DNA from: Balamuthia mandrillaris
Lineage: Eukaryota > Discosea > Longamoebia > Balamuthiidae
NCBI GenBank assembly: GCA_031835245.1
Contig: JAVKOQ010000352.1
Coordinates: 1 to 52,421 of the forward strand
Reading direction: 5' to 3'
DNA: 52,421 nt
Shown: one piece after another, positions 26,717-37,831 of the stretch
Numbering within the stretch: the first letter of the stretch is position 1
Layout: each line of letters starts with the position of its first letter
Notes under the pieces: generated by a model
The model's database searches: none
Told to the model about the DNA's origin: nothing
The model's input: only the letters and a program-made list of their open reading frames with translations
Program-made: the position numbers and the translations under genes

Positions 26717-27337
26717 GGAGTTGAAAGAGAAAGAAGGGATAGGAACCAAAAGAATGGAGTGACATCCACAGCGACAATATTCTGCTCCTCCCATCCATCC
26801 AGTATCACCCTTCTGGTGTCTGTGCCAAAGCAGCACCCCAGATCCTTTTTTTTTTTGCTTTGTCAGCCATACCATGCAGCACACAAAAGGTCAAAAAACA
26901 CGGTACCAAGAAGCGAGAAGATGGATCGTCGGCTTTGATGGTCTCAAGGACAACAGGGTAGTGGAAGTGCTGGTCCACTTTTGTGCGAAGAAAGCTCAGC
27001 TGTCGAACGCATCTGTACAGAACTTTGGCCTTGACGCTCATCAAAAAAAACCAGAAAGCTAGAAGGAGAGAGAACACAGCCCTGAAGAAGTAGAGAGAAG
27101 AGAAAGAACGGGAGAAGAAGTATTCTATTCTACCTCAGCAAGACAGGTTTGCCATAGGGAGAGGACGTGTTGACGAAGCCCTTCTACTTCTTGCTCTTCT
27201 TCCGTCACCTTTCTCGCGGTGTCCTCACCACCGCAATAACGAGACCTATAGAGAGCCAGAAACGCAAGGTCTTCTGCCGTTAGCGTTGGCGGCATGGCTG
27301 CTGCCTGCTCCACTCCATCTCCATCTCCTCCTTCCAT
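26072..27337 (-). CDS. SAM-dependent methyltransferase, substrate unknown
   Basis: Five reverse-strand exons (27337-27134, 27029-26907, 26844-26747, 26597-26222, 26146-26072) give 291 residues with consistent phases. The Rossmann core is clear: motif I DLGCCFGTDTRRVILDG, motif II NIVAVDV, a post-II GLQLYED, a central acidic strand VWTGAVLHVLSQQKVEALL, LKNGGTYFGTCVG, and a final strand MLSFAATKP. DLGC.FGTD-R and the DG-x(5)-N spacing resemble a fungal-type class I methyltransferase family. Exon 3's donor (TTTTG/gttcct) was picked because it is the only nearby phase-2 site. The substrate cannot be inferred, and neighbours give no hint. Confidence 0.82.
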
Positions 27338-27845
27338 CTTCTTGCTGTTTTTTTCCTTCCTGTAGCCGGTGACGTCATGCGTTACGTAACGCATTATTAT
27401 AATTTCTAATCTGACGCACGTTCGATTCCGCATCACGTCAATTCTTTTTTTTCCGCGTTCTCTCTTCTCCTCGCTCATCTCCTCTCTCCCGACCTCTCTC
27501 TTCTCCTTCTCTCTCGCCCGTCTCTCATCCCTTTGCCTCTCGCTTGACTCACGTCTTGTACGAAGGAACAAAGAGAGAGAGAGAGAGAGAGAGAGAGGCA
27601 ATGAATAAGACAGCGAACAAAGAGAGAGGTATCAAACAAATGTTCGCTATGTTTCCCACAAGAAAAGAAGCAGGCAAAAGCGATAGCAGGCCATACACGG
27701 GCACGAGCCCATGCACTAAGCCTTGTGGAATGTCTTTGTAACATGCCCCTCCTTTTTTTTTTTGAAGCGATGCAAGTCATGCTTGGCAATGCAGCTTCTC
27801 TGCGTTGTCCGATAAGGACGATGGCACATCGGTTTTTGTTGGCTT
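27338..27845. other. Upstream region of the methyltransferase gene, with an 18-bp palindrome
   Basis: This 508-bp gap lies between the methyltransferase start and the AIRIM stop, same strand. It contains TGACGTCA (27370-27377, a CRE-like site) overlapping the perfect 18-bp palindrome ATGCGTTACGTAACGCAT (27377-27394), 33 nt before the start codon. Pyrimidine tracts and a (GA)n run (27570-27596) follow. Open frames here look non-coding. Confidence 0.5.
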
Positions 27846-28926
27846 TCAGTGGCGCAAACTGTCGCTGATAGTTCTGCTCGCTCGAATTGCTCCAATCCAC
27901 TTGTTCACTTTGGTTTGTTGCAAAAGAGAGAGATTAGCAGAGCGATACGAGAGAGCAAGAGAATAGAGCAAAAGAGCCGAATTGTTAACCGTTTCTTGCA
28001 CACAGAGAGAAGCGATAAGGGAGAACAAGAAGCGATGAGAGAGAACAATAACGAAACAAGGAGAACAATAGACATGACAAAAAGGAGAGAACAATAACGA
28101 ACCAAGGTTATGCCGTATGTGAGGTTCGCTGAGCCAAAGAGCATGTATGTTCTGCAGCGTCATCCTCTCACGCTCTTCTTCTAGTTGCTCGTCCTTCTCT
28201 TCTGTTTGGTTGGGGTGGTGGTAGCTGATCCCCTCCAAAAGGCGTTGTTTGTGCCAATACTCCCTCTCGTACATGCTCGCAATGCTTTCGACCTGCTCCA
28301 CGTATTCCGACAGGGAGGGCGCCAAGAAAACGAGCGACTCGCCCTCTCGCGCGGAGGAGCGGTCGTGAACCAAGCGGAAGCACCGTTCCGCATCCTCCTG
28401 TTGGCGCCGTGGGGTGCTGCTGTCCTTCCCCGCGGAGAGCGACGACAGCAGCTGGCACGCTTCGTGCAGCAGTTGCTCCATCCTTTGGGTCACGCTTTGA
28501 AATGTTTTTCTTGTGTTCCATCCGCAACAACAACAAAAAAATAAATCACAAATCACAAAATCGAATCACACTCAAACGACGACAACAACACAAGAATCAA
28601 AAAAAAAAAGGGACATACAAAGAAGAAAGTAAACCTTTCATGCTGTCTTCCATCTGTTCCACCAAACGGGCTTGCAGGCGGGTCCTCACATCGACTGCCC
28701 TCACCCCCTCCGCCGCCTCGTCCCCCTCCCCCACCGAACAATACAGCAGCTCGAGCACCCCAAGGGGCTGCTCGGCGGAAGCGGCCAAAAGCTGCAGCGC
28801 CTCCGCGTTGGTGGAGAGGGAGGAGAGCAGGGCCCCCGAGTAGACAGCGGCCTGGTTCCAGAGCTCCGTTTGGGCCTCCAGCCGCGCGAAGAGGGCCTGA
28901 TACTTTCTGTGCAGCTCCCCTTCCAT
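27846..28926 (-). CDS. AIRIM: AIRIM (C1orf109)-like protein
   Basis: Three reverse-strand exons (28926-28619, 28494-28103, 27907-27846) give 253 residues; the human protein has about 203. The N-terminal helix (KYQALFARLEAQTELWNQAA, then GALLSSLSTNAEALQLL) matches the human EEQQGLWQSALRDCQPLLSSLSNLAEQLQ segment. The central block SLSEYVEQVESIASMYEREY matches SVADMLEWLQDIERHYRKSY, and LQNIHAL matches ANIQALP. In humans AIRIM works with the AAA ATPases AFG2A and AFG2B in cytoplasmic maturation of pre-60S particles. The identification is by eye but three separate segments agree in order. The exon 1 donor (TT/gtatgt) and exon 2 acceptor were fixed by frame. The last coding exon is weakly supported and a different C-terminus is possible. 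Confidence 0.72.
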
Positions 28927-29363
28927 TTCTTTTTTTTTTCTTTTTCTTTTTCTTTTTTTTTTCTTTTTCTTTTTTTCTTTTTTTCTTTTTTTTTTCTTTT
29001 TTTTCTTTTTTTTCTTTTTTTTCTTTTTTTTTCTTTTTTTTTCTTTTTTTTCTTTTTCTTCTTTTCTTCTTTTTTCTTTTTTCTTTTTTCTTTTTTATTA
29101 TACAATAAATAAAACTAAGAATTAAATAAATAAATAAAATAAACAACGCAAAGCGAGAGAGAGGAAGGATGTTTTTGTTCTTCTTCGCAGTTCTTCTTTC
29201 TTCTTTTGCTTTTCTATCAATTATTAATATATAATCATATAAATATATATGTTATTTATATAAATGATTAACGCAACTAATGATAAGCCCCGTTACAATA
29301 AATAGAGACATAAGAAGGAAAGAGGTGGCAGAAGAAAAGAGAAGAAGAAAAAGAAGAAGAAGG
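28927..29363. repeat. (A4-7 G)n purine tract and AT-rich divergent promoter region
   Basis: Directly before the AIRIM start (28926) the plus strand is a 165-bp run of T5-9 C units, i.e. A-rich with single G on the AIRIM sense strand. It would form an unstructured leader or an nucleosome-repelling element. From 29095 to 29300 the DNA is extremely AT-rich (ATATATAAATATATAT-like), the shared promoter of AIRIM and the LRR gene. Confidence 0.7.
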
Positions 29364-30229
29364 ATGGGGTGTTGTTGTTCCAAACGGAAAGCGGGACCCA
29401 TGACCAAGACGGCGCGGGCGGTGGCCATCGCGCGCAGGAACCTGCGCCCGCCTCCCCCTCGCCCCCCGCCCAAGAAGAAGACCAAGAAGGACGGCACGGA
29501 GGTGGAGCCTCCTCCCCCACCTCGCTCCAAGGCCGAGAGCATGAACTTGCTGCTGGACGTTGCCCTTGAAGATGATGAAGTCACTGAACTCTTTGGTAAA
29601 TATTTTTGTTCTTCTTCTTTCATTTTTTTTTTGCTTTCAACAAACTGAAAAAAAAATATTAAAAAATTTTAAATCAAAAATACAAAAAATTAACAAATTT
29701 TAAACTAAAATCAACAAAAAAAAATAGGTTACCTGAATGATGACTATGCAGAAGGAGTGAGCGTGGTTCAAGTTCGTCCTGACGACTTTTGGAAGGCCGC
29801 CGTCGTGGAGGCCTCCGCCCTGCGCGACCACAAAGTGGAGCTCATCTGCCATTCCCTCCTGCGCAACACCTGTGTGGAGGAGCTGCACCTCGAGTTCAAC
29901 ATGATCACCGCCGAAGGGGCCGTTCACCTGGCGGAGCTCATTCGCCACAACACCCGCCTTCACAGCCTTCGTCTGGCCAACAACTTGTTGGGCAATGAGG
30001 GATGCCTGCTCTTGTTGAAGGCGTTGAAGGAGAACAAGTCGCTCAAGTCCTTGGACTTGAAGAACAACAGGATCGACGGCAAGGACGTGTCGCTGGCCAT
30101 TGTGAAGAAGCTGCAGAAGAACAGCACCTTGGTGGAGTTGCAATTGGAGGAGAATAGGATCACGCAGGATGCCTTGCTGCAGATCAAAGAGATTCTCTCT
30201 AAGAATCATAACAGAACTCGAACCTATTA

Positions 30230-30233
<4 letters not shown>
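29364..30233 (+). CDS. Leucine-rich repeat protein with acylation signal
   Basis: Two exons (29364-29595 and 29728-30233) give 245 residues. The N-terminus MGCCCSKRK is a classic N-myristoylation site (Gly2) followed by three cysteines suited to palmitoylation and then a basic patch, so membrane anchoring is predicted. A Pro-rich stretch PPPPRPPPKKKTKK follows. The C-terminal half has four ribonuclease-inhibitor-type LRRs of 28 residues: VEELHLEFNMITAEGAVHL, LHSLRLANNLLGNEGCLLL, LKSLDLKNNRIDGKDVSLA and LVELQLEENRITQDALLQI. Likely a membrane-attached adaptor; no enzymatic domain is present. Third codon positions in exon 2 are very GC-rich. A (GA)n run and A-rich sequence follow the stop. Confidence 0.85.
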
Positions 30234-30267
<34 letters not shown>

Positions 30268-30560
30268 CAAGAAGAAAGAAGACAACAGAGAGAGAGGACA
30301 GAAGGAAGAAAGAAGACAGAGGGATGAAGAATGAGAAACGAAGAGTAAATGATAGAAGGAAAGCCTTTTATGTTGATATAGTTGCTGGCCAAAAAACGCC
30401 TTCTCTTTCTTTTCCTAAACTGTATAAAAACAAATAAAGAGTTTTCTTTTAGTATCTCTCTTTGAGGAGAGAGAGAGAGAGAGAGAGAAGGCGTACCTTT
30501 CAAACAACAAAACAAAATAAGAAGAAATAAAAAACCAAAATAATAAACAAGTGAGCTCTC
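30234..30560. other. Convergent gap between LRR and RhoGEF genes
   Basis: The gap holds two (GA)n tracts (30234-30264, 30469-30488), a forward AATAAA near 30432 that could serve the LRR gene, and AATAAATAAAAA-like sequence on the way to the RhoGEF stop. Nothing else is visible. Confidence 0.45.
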
Positions 30561-30863
30561 TCACTTGAAGTTGGTGGTAGGAATGCTGCTACCACTCAAC
30601 GTCATGCTGATGCCACCACCGCGAGGCGTCTCGCTGATGAGCTTCTCGTAGATGGTTCGTTGATGCATGACCAAAACGTTGATGGCGTTGTTGATGTCCT
30701 CCACCCACACTCGCCGCTCTTCTGCGGCCTCACACGCCAGCACAAAGTGTTTGCCTGGAGCTATCACCTGAAAGCTGTTCGGCACTGTATTTGAAGATAA
30801 AGAAAGTAAGAGTAAAGAAAAGAGGTAACAAAACAGAAACGAGAGAGAGAGAGAGAGAGAGGA

Positions 30864-30894
<31 letters not shown>

Positions 30895-31761
30895 AAACCA
30901 GAATAGAGAGTGTCGGGACAAATCTTGACGACGGTCTCTTCAGACAGATGAATGAGGTTCACAAACTTGTACAAGGACTTGTCGGCCTTTTTGGAGCTTT
31001 TGTTCTTCTTGGTAGCGATCAGCATGTCGTTGAACAAAAAGTAATAGTAGTGTTTCTCTTTGCCTCCTTTGATAGTCAGCAGAGGGCCTTCCCGCAGATA
31101 TCTGCGACTCGGTTGTGCTAACACCTTTTTTTGTTGTTTCAATGAGAGAGAGAGAGAGAGAGAGAGAGGAAAGGAAGAAACGAACCTTGATTTCAGGACT
31201 CTTGCCTGTAATCATATCTCCAATCCTCAAGACGGATTGAATGTTCTCTGCCACCTTACGCTTTTCCTCGACGTACTCGGCCACGCCTTGCACCTTTGTG
31301 ACCGCCTTTTTCAAATAGGTGTGATCCGGATGGTCCTCCGATGTGTACGTCAACAGTTCCTGTTTGCCATCAGCGTCAGCAACAAGAAGGTAAACAGGGA
31401 GTGCAACAGAGCAAGAAGAAGAACAATGAGATGAGAGTAAGTAGAAGAATGTACAGTGATCAACTCCACGTATTTGGGAATGCGCTGCACAGGATAGTTG
31501 AGCAAAGAGCCAAGGTCTTGTCCTTCAGATTCACCGCTGCTCTTTTGAGCCTCCTTTTGAAAGACAGACACAAACGTGAAGAGTAATAAGCAAATAATGG
31601 ATGCCAACAAACAAAGGTACCAAACATATTTACCAATAAAAAGGCTTTAAGATTGTTCTTCTGTTTGCATGCGTTGAGCGTGGTCAATGCTTTGGGAAAG
31701 TTGTTGACGTACTGCGTGTAAACCTTCAAAAAGTCCGTCTGGTATGAAGCAAAGAAAACCA

Positions 31762-31792
<31 letters not shown>

Positions 31793-34064
31793 CATTACAA
31801 GGCACAAAAAGAACAAAACTGAGTGAGTGAGAAGGCCAAAACATCGATGACATAATCGAAAGGTACCATCTGCAAGAACGTGTCTCCGATGCATTGCTCA
31901 TGGTTCCAACTCTCCACTTTCTTCTCTAGCTGGGTGAGAAGTAAGGCGTTGTAGTTAAGAATGACTTCCAGCTCAGAAAACACTGTCTTCAGGTGAGCCG
32001 GCGATATGATGGTGGAGGCTTTGCGCAGAGGATTGAGGTACACTTCGACGCACTTGCGTAAAGCCTCCACATAATAACGCTCTGAGCTTAGCAGCTCTTT
32101 CACGATGCGTGTTCTGTTTCCGTGCATGTATTCTGTGGAGTGGAGAGAAAGAGAAGGAAAGAAGTACAAAGTAAGGAAGAAAGAAGGCAGAGGGATGAAG
32201 AAGAAAACTGTACTTACTTTGTGATTGATACCGCTTGTAGGATTGCCACCGACGAAGTGCCGCCTGTATGGTAATAATTTGTTGCTCGTGTTTACCTTCA
32301 TGCCGCCGAAGTACCTCTGTTCATTGGTGGATGACTATTAGAGAAAGAGAAACGACGAAAGAGAAACCGCGAAAGCGCAAGCGCAAGAGCAAGAGCATAG
32401 AGAGAGAAAGAGAAAGAGAAACGACGAAAGAGAAAGGAACAGAGCAAAGGGAGAGAGAGAGAGAGAGAGGAGAGAAACAAACCAAGTTTTTCTCGATGAC
32501 GTTTGGCTAACCACATTCGTACTTGTGCTTGTACTAAAACAATCGCTTGCACGTCCCAAAGTTTCTTTGTTGTGTTTAACAAAAGGAACCTCCATTAGTG
32601 CACATACATTCAAATAATCACAAAAACCAACAAGAATAACAAAATAAAAAAGGTGTGCATACTCTGGTCAAGTAGTTTTCATCATCCTCCAAGTAATGGG
32701 TGCTAGTGGGTCGGCTATCATCCTCTCTCCACTGGTTGTCTGATTCATGGTCCCATATCACACAGTCATCAGCCATTTCCAATTGATCTAATACCTATAT
32801 TTGTTGTGAGTTTAGTCAAGTTCTGTTTTAAACGAGAGAGACAGGACGATGAGAGCGGGCGAGAAGAGACGAGAGAAGCAGAGAAGCAAACAGAGGACAA
32901 GGCAAAACAACGTACAATTTGAGCGGCGAGTATTCTCTCTTTCAAAAACTCAAACATCTCCAAAGGTCTCTTTGCAACCTCCACTCTTTGCTGGGTTGGT
33001 GGTGGTGATGAAGAAGCTGTCGAGGAGGATGTTGGCGATGAGGGTGAAGGGGAGTTTAGTTCTTGCTTTGTTGTTAGAGCAGACGCCGAAAGCGGCGAGG
33101 GCAAGCTTTTGGTGCTATTACCGTCTGTAGCGTCGTCCTTCTTCAGCATCTCTGTATCTCGGGAAGTAGAACGCTCCCTAGAAGTGTGGGGTGTTCTTCT
33201 ACGTGGGCTAATATTGCTGCTGCTGCTCTGTTTGCTCGTGCCGTGATGTTTTGAGGAGGAAGACGAAAGAAGAGTATCCGAACTATTGCTGCTGTTGATA
33301 TTGATGGCTGGTATCGTTTGTTTTGTCACCTGTTTGGTGTTATTGCTGTTTCGATCTGCTTTGTCTCCAGTTGGAGTTGCTGCAGAACCGGATGAAGAAG
33401 AAGGAGAAGAAAGGGAGAGAGCAGAAGATGAAGAAGCACCTGAATCCGACACGGTAAGAGAATCTGTGACAGGTTCTCGTTCTGCATGTACGTCAAGCTT
33501 CTCCGAGGATGAATTCGGCGATAAAAGCGAGAGTCTTGGAGTCTTTCTTTTCTCTTCACCACTACTCCCTCGACTTTCTTCGTCCTTCTGACTTTTTCTG
33601 CTGCCGCTGCTGCTCTCTCCTCTTCTCCGTCCTCCCCCCGATCCAGATGGTTGCTCAGAAGTAGAGGCTGCACGACTATGTCCTCTCGTTCGAGTCGTGC
33701 TTCTCCTCCTTCCTTCGTTTGAGGCTAAGCTCTCTTCTTTCGTCTTAGAATGTTGATGATGGTTGGAACTGCTTGCTTCAGCGGTGTTGCTCTGCGAGAG
33801 CGGTAACGCGTTCTTTAGCTTTAGTTTCAACTGCGAGTTCTCTTTGAGCAACCCAGATTCACGTTGCTTGAGCTCATCGATCTCCTTTTGCATGTGAGTT
33901 ATCTTCAATCGTTGTCGTTGAATCTTGTTTTTGAGCTCTCTGTTCTGTTTTTGAAGGGTTTGTTGGCTGTTTTGTCTGTCCTTTTGAAGACGTTTCAGTT
34001 TTTGGTCCAGTTCTTTGCGAGCCTGGTCAAACGATAAATCTTCTTTGCGGTCGCTCTGCATTAG

Positions 34065-34102
<38 letters not shown>

Positions 34103-34677
34103 CAGAGCAGAAAAAGAAGAGGAGGAAGAATAAGAACAGAGTTAGCGCTGGTAATGGAGAGAGACAGGTAAATAAAAGTGTAAAACTAATAATGAGCAAA
34201 AGAGTCCTAGTGTTCTCATTTGAGGAGTTAACACTACCCGCGTGTCAACAAGAGTTTCGTGTGATTTGCAACGGATGACGAAGAGAGAGAGAGAGAGAGC
34301 AGAGAGAGCAGAGAGAGCAGAGAGCTTGTACTTTTGGAGATTTCTGAGCGGTTTGCTCTGGTTGTTCGCTTTGTGTTGATAGTGCTTCTGTCTGTTGTTT
34401 TACTTCCGTTGTCTATTTGGAATAAAAAAAAGAAGAACAAGAAGAAGCAATGTTAACAATGAGAGTGTACTTGTTTGTTTTGTATTACTATTTACCTTTG
34501 GGACATGTCGAAAGTGGCGATAGTATTCGGAAACATATGTTATAATGCTGAGCTCCTCAGGTTTGCCCTCCAACATATCTTCAGGGTCAAGCAGCTTTGG
34601 AACGTCGAAATGCTTTTCTGCCAACTCGAAAGCGAGCGAAAGGGTATCAAAGGCGTCCATCTAACGTTCCAAATAGC

Positions 34678-34708
<31 letters not shown>

Positions 34709-35888
34709 AGCAAGTCAGAAAGAAGGAACCGAGATATAAAACGAGATGGATAAAAATGATGAGAGAGACATACCGTTTTGACCGATGCAAAGTCTATGAG
34801 TTCGGGATGGTGCTTATGAATAATGGCACAAAAGGCCACCCCCGACGTCCAACTCGTGTCAAAGTTATCCACCGAAACGTCGTAGCCTTGCACACACTCC
34901 TGACACCATGCCAACAACCTCCCTTTGAACCGGCTGTGTAAACTGGGACCTCTGTTTTGGTTGTTGAGCTCAAAGGAGGAGGAGGAGGAGGAGGAAGAAG
35001 ACGATGACAAGGATCCGGAAGCGTTGATTGTTGACTGACTTAAGGAGGAGGAAGAAGCAGAAGAGTTATCGAGAGGATCTAATGTGGAAGAGTCGTCGGC
35101 CAACCGAAAAGTCTGGATCAATCTCCATATCATGCCCAGAATGATCTTGGTGTTACCATCCACAATGTCTGTGTTACGATGCTTTGAGTAAGAAAGAACA
35201 AAGAGGACGAAGACGAAGACGAACAAGAGAACAAGAGAACAAGAAGAAAGAAGCAGGAGGAAAGAAGAACGAAGACGGAAGAAGGAAGAAGGAAGAAGGC
35301 AGCCAAACAAAAGCGGCAATCAGACCCCATCCAACACGCAGGAGAAGAGGAGGAAGAAGGAAGAAGGAAGAAGGAAGAAGAAGAGAAGAAAGGCAAGGCA
35401 ACCTTCCGCGCTAATGCCATAGAGCTTTATGTTGAGGGTATTGAGCAGGAAGGTCAAAGCCAGCCCTACGTTCTCGATCTTGAGCACTCGGCTGGTGGGG
35501 TTCTCTCGATACTTGCCGAGCACCTGCCCAGAGAGCAGCTCGAGGAGGTTGATGAGAATGACGCCGTCGGAGAGGTCCGTGGAGAGGTCCTCTATGGACA
35601 GGTTGCGCTTGCTGAGGACCCAGTTGACCCATGCTGTAAAGGTCTTTTTTTGTTGCAAAAATAAATATACATAACAAAAATATGAGGAAATATTTGACAA
35701 AGAGAGAGAGCGGAGAGATCGAAAAGAGAACAAAAAAAAACCTTCTTTTGGACCAAGACCCATTTTTCATGGGCAGAATGGGCGGCTCCCAAAGGAGCCA
35801 TCCGCCTCTTTTGTAGTTTCATTCGGGATTTGGGTTTTTTTTTTTTTTGCTTAGACGAGCAGGAGTCGCGTTGTTGATCTTTTGGCAT
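30561..35888 (-). CDS. RhoGEF with tandem CH, coiled coil, IQ, DH and PH domains
   Basis: Fifteen reverse-strand exons sum to 1191 residues: 35888-35742, 35643-35403, 35168-34774, 34660-34496, 34412-34332, 34055-32916, 32794-32663, 32564-32483, 32316-32218, 32132-31867, 31738-31634, 31553-31455, 31359-31186, 31124-30899, 30784-30561. Every phase agrees. Residues about 45-315 are two calponin-homology domains of the alpha-actinin type (KTFTAWVNWVLSKRNL, then DIVDGNTKIILGMIWRLIQTF; RLLAWCQECV, then WTSGVAFCAIIHKHHPELIDF), predicting F-actin binding. A coiled coil (about 350-430), a long Ser-rich linker and two IQ-like helices (VLVQAQVRMWLAKRH, IITIQAALRRWQSYKRYQS; about 770-825) follow. The DH domain (about 835-1035: RIVKELLSSERYYVEALRK, LLNYPVQRIPKYVELI) and PH domain (about 1045-1165) predict Rac/Rho nucleotide exchange. 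The exon 8 acceptor is the least certain. Confidence 0.9.
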
Positions 35889-36082
35889 TCATATAGACGA
35901 AAAAAAAAAAAAAAACGGCAGATCAGTTGAAAAAAAAGAACAAATCACCAACGCAACGTGAGCGACATGTACCTTTGTTTTTTTTTTTTAAAAAAAATGA
36001 TTTTGGACTGTTCGGTTCGTCAACAAAGATCGACACCACACCGCAAAGACAGAGACACAAAAGCAAAAAAAAAAAGCTTGTT
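35889..36082. other. Upstream region of the RhoGEF gene
   Basis: About 190 bp between the RhoGEF start and the stop of the secreted-protein gene, same strand. It has long A- and T-runs and a TTTTTTTTTTAAAAAA junction near 35980-35996. No clear promoter motif. Confidence 0.3.
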
Positions 36083-37408
36083 CTATATTGTGTTTTCTGC
36101 GGACAACTCATGTCGACGAGTGTGTGGGAATCTGAGATGAGCTAGATAAGGGCTCCCATTTTCTCTATTCAGCGATCGCCAGGGCAGCCACTTCTCCTGT
36201 TGTTTGTTAGAAAGTAAGCAATGTTACACATAAAGACAAATGAATGACCGGGGTGCAAACCTCTAACCTCGGCAACGGGAATGCAATGATGGCCCCTGGG
36301 CTTATACTTGAAGATTTGGTTGCCACTCCCAAAGAAAAGGCGGTTGGCTCTATGGTCAAGCCTTAGAGTGTCCCAGGGTTCCAAGTTTCCTAGAGGAACC
36401 TCACAGTACGGATCTGGTGCTCCCATCTGCGTTCACCCCCAAACGTGTCGTTAATAACGAAAGAGAAGAGGAAAGTGAAAACAAAGAAAAGAATGGAAAG
36501 AAGTTGAGACCTGAGCAAGAACAGTGCTTCCCAGGGCGTAAGAACTGTAGTAATTGTAGAAGATGTCATTGTTGTGAATTGAGACTCCTGCCCCTTCTGC
36601 GCGGTTCAATTCAAACTTATGGACTTTCTCGATGGTGCCAGTAGCCGCGTTTCCAACTACAATCGCGCTGGCGCTGCTGATGGCGACGAGACACCTGCGC
36701 TCGTTGAAGCTGTCCACTGAATGGCAAATGTCAAAACCTGTGTTTTTGTTTTTTTTTTTTTGCAACGTTCAAACGGAGGTGCAGAGAAGGAGTTGAGTGG
36801 AGACGAGGAACAGATAGAGAGAGAGTGTCACCTGTAGGCAAACGTCCAAGAAGAGAGGAAGCAACGCAGAATACTTTCTTCGGGGCAAACGAATTGATGG
36901 GAGCGGCTACCACGCATACCTCGTCGGAAGAGTTCTGCGTAACGAAATCGCGAATCACCATCAACAAGTGTTCGCCCCTAACTTGCATGTCGCCAACGTA
37001 GCCCAGGCCAGAGGCCACCGCTCCCTTCTTGTTGCCATTCAGATCGAAGCTCACCACGTCGGTGCTGCTGGAACTTTGGTTGTAGAGGGCGAGGTAGACA
37101 TTTCCTTCCCTGTCCACTCCCATTGGAACTACCATCATTATATCAGAGTAAGAGTAGTCGAATTGAAAGTGTGTTTGTATGTCGCTTCCATTGTAGTGGG
37201 AAGAACTGACCCCTGAAAGAGGGGAAAAAAGAGATGAGTACAGGTGAGGGAAAGAAGGAAAGAAATGAAAAAGAAGCGACCTACCAATGGTTGGGTAACC
37301 CATTCTACGGGTTTGCCAAAAAATGCGGTTGGTCACGTCTTCAGCAATGGTTGCGCCAACCAAAAGCAAAGTTACCACCACCACTAAAAGTCCCACACCC
37401 TGTTTCAT
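36083..37408 (-). CDS. Unrecognised secreted protein, possibly propeller-like
   Basis: Five reverse-strand exons (37408-37285, 37212-36832, 36737-36511, 36426-36268, 36196-36083) give 334 residues, phases consistent. It begins with a clear signal peptide, MKQGVGLLVVVVTLLLVGATIA, so the product enters the secretory pathway. There are several N-glycosylation sequons (YNGSD, NQSSS, QNSSD). Repeated strand-like units such as GVDREGNVYLALYN, VVSFDLNGNKKGAV and GYVGDMQVRGEHLLMVIRD recall NHL or other beta-propeller repeats, but no family is recognised. No C-terminal membrane anchor was seen. The last exon (EKWLPWRSLNRENG and following) is the weakest part, and a different 3' end is possible. Confidence 0.65.
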
Positions 37409-37678
37409 GTTGTGCCAAACTAACTATTCAGCAATGAATATTTGATCATGCAAAAATAAGAGCTCGCAAGGAGAGGAAAACTAATGACTACGATTTTTTG
37501 GTTTTCCTTCCGTCTTCTTTTTTTTTAGCAATTTTTATCGCCAATAATCCTATTATATTGTACGTTAATTAATACGAGTGTTGCTGACGGCAAGGGTGGA
37601 AATCGAGCACTTGGGCGCTCGGTCGACAAAAACCCGAGAGTAGTCAGTGCTCGCGTGAGTTCCTGCCACGTCAGCGAA

Positions 37679-37696
37679 TGCTCGATTTTTCGAGCA
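37679..37696. repeat. Hairpin in the left end of the hAT element
   Basis: TGCTCGA and TCGAGCA arms (7 bp, perfect) surround a four-base T loop. The arms contain the same GAGCA motif repeated across both ends of the element, a likely transposase subterminal binding site. The right end has a comparable hairpin with CGAGTGCC (39841-39848) and GGCACTCG (39864-39871). Confidence 0.7.
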
Positions 37697-37831
37697 CTTT
37701 AATTGGTTTAGAGTGGCAATCTACCTGAGAATTATTGCTAAGTTACCTAAAAAGGCCAACAATTAATTTCTTGTTGCACGAGTTTCGGGACAAGAGAAGA
37801 AAGCTTCGGCGAGAAAAGTTGGGCGAAGAGA

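Noticed and set aside
36100-36125. GTCGAC site as a promoter palindrome
   Set aside because: It falls inside the last coding exon model of the secreted protein, so position does not support a regulatory role.
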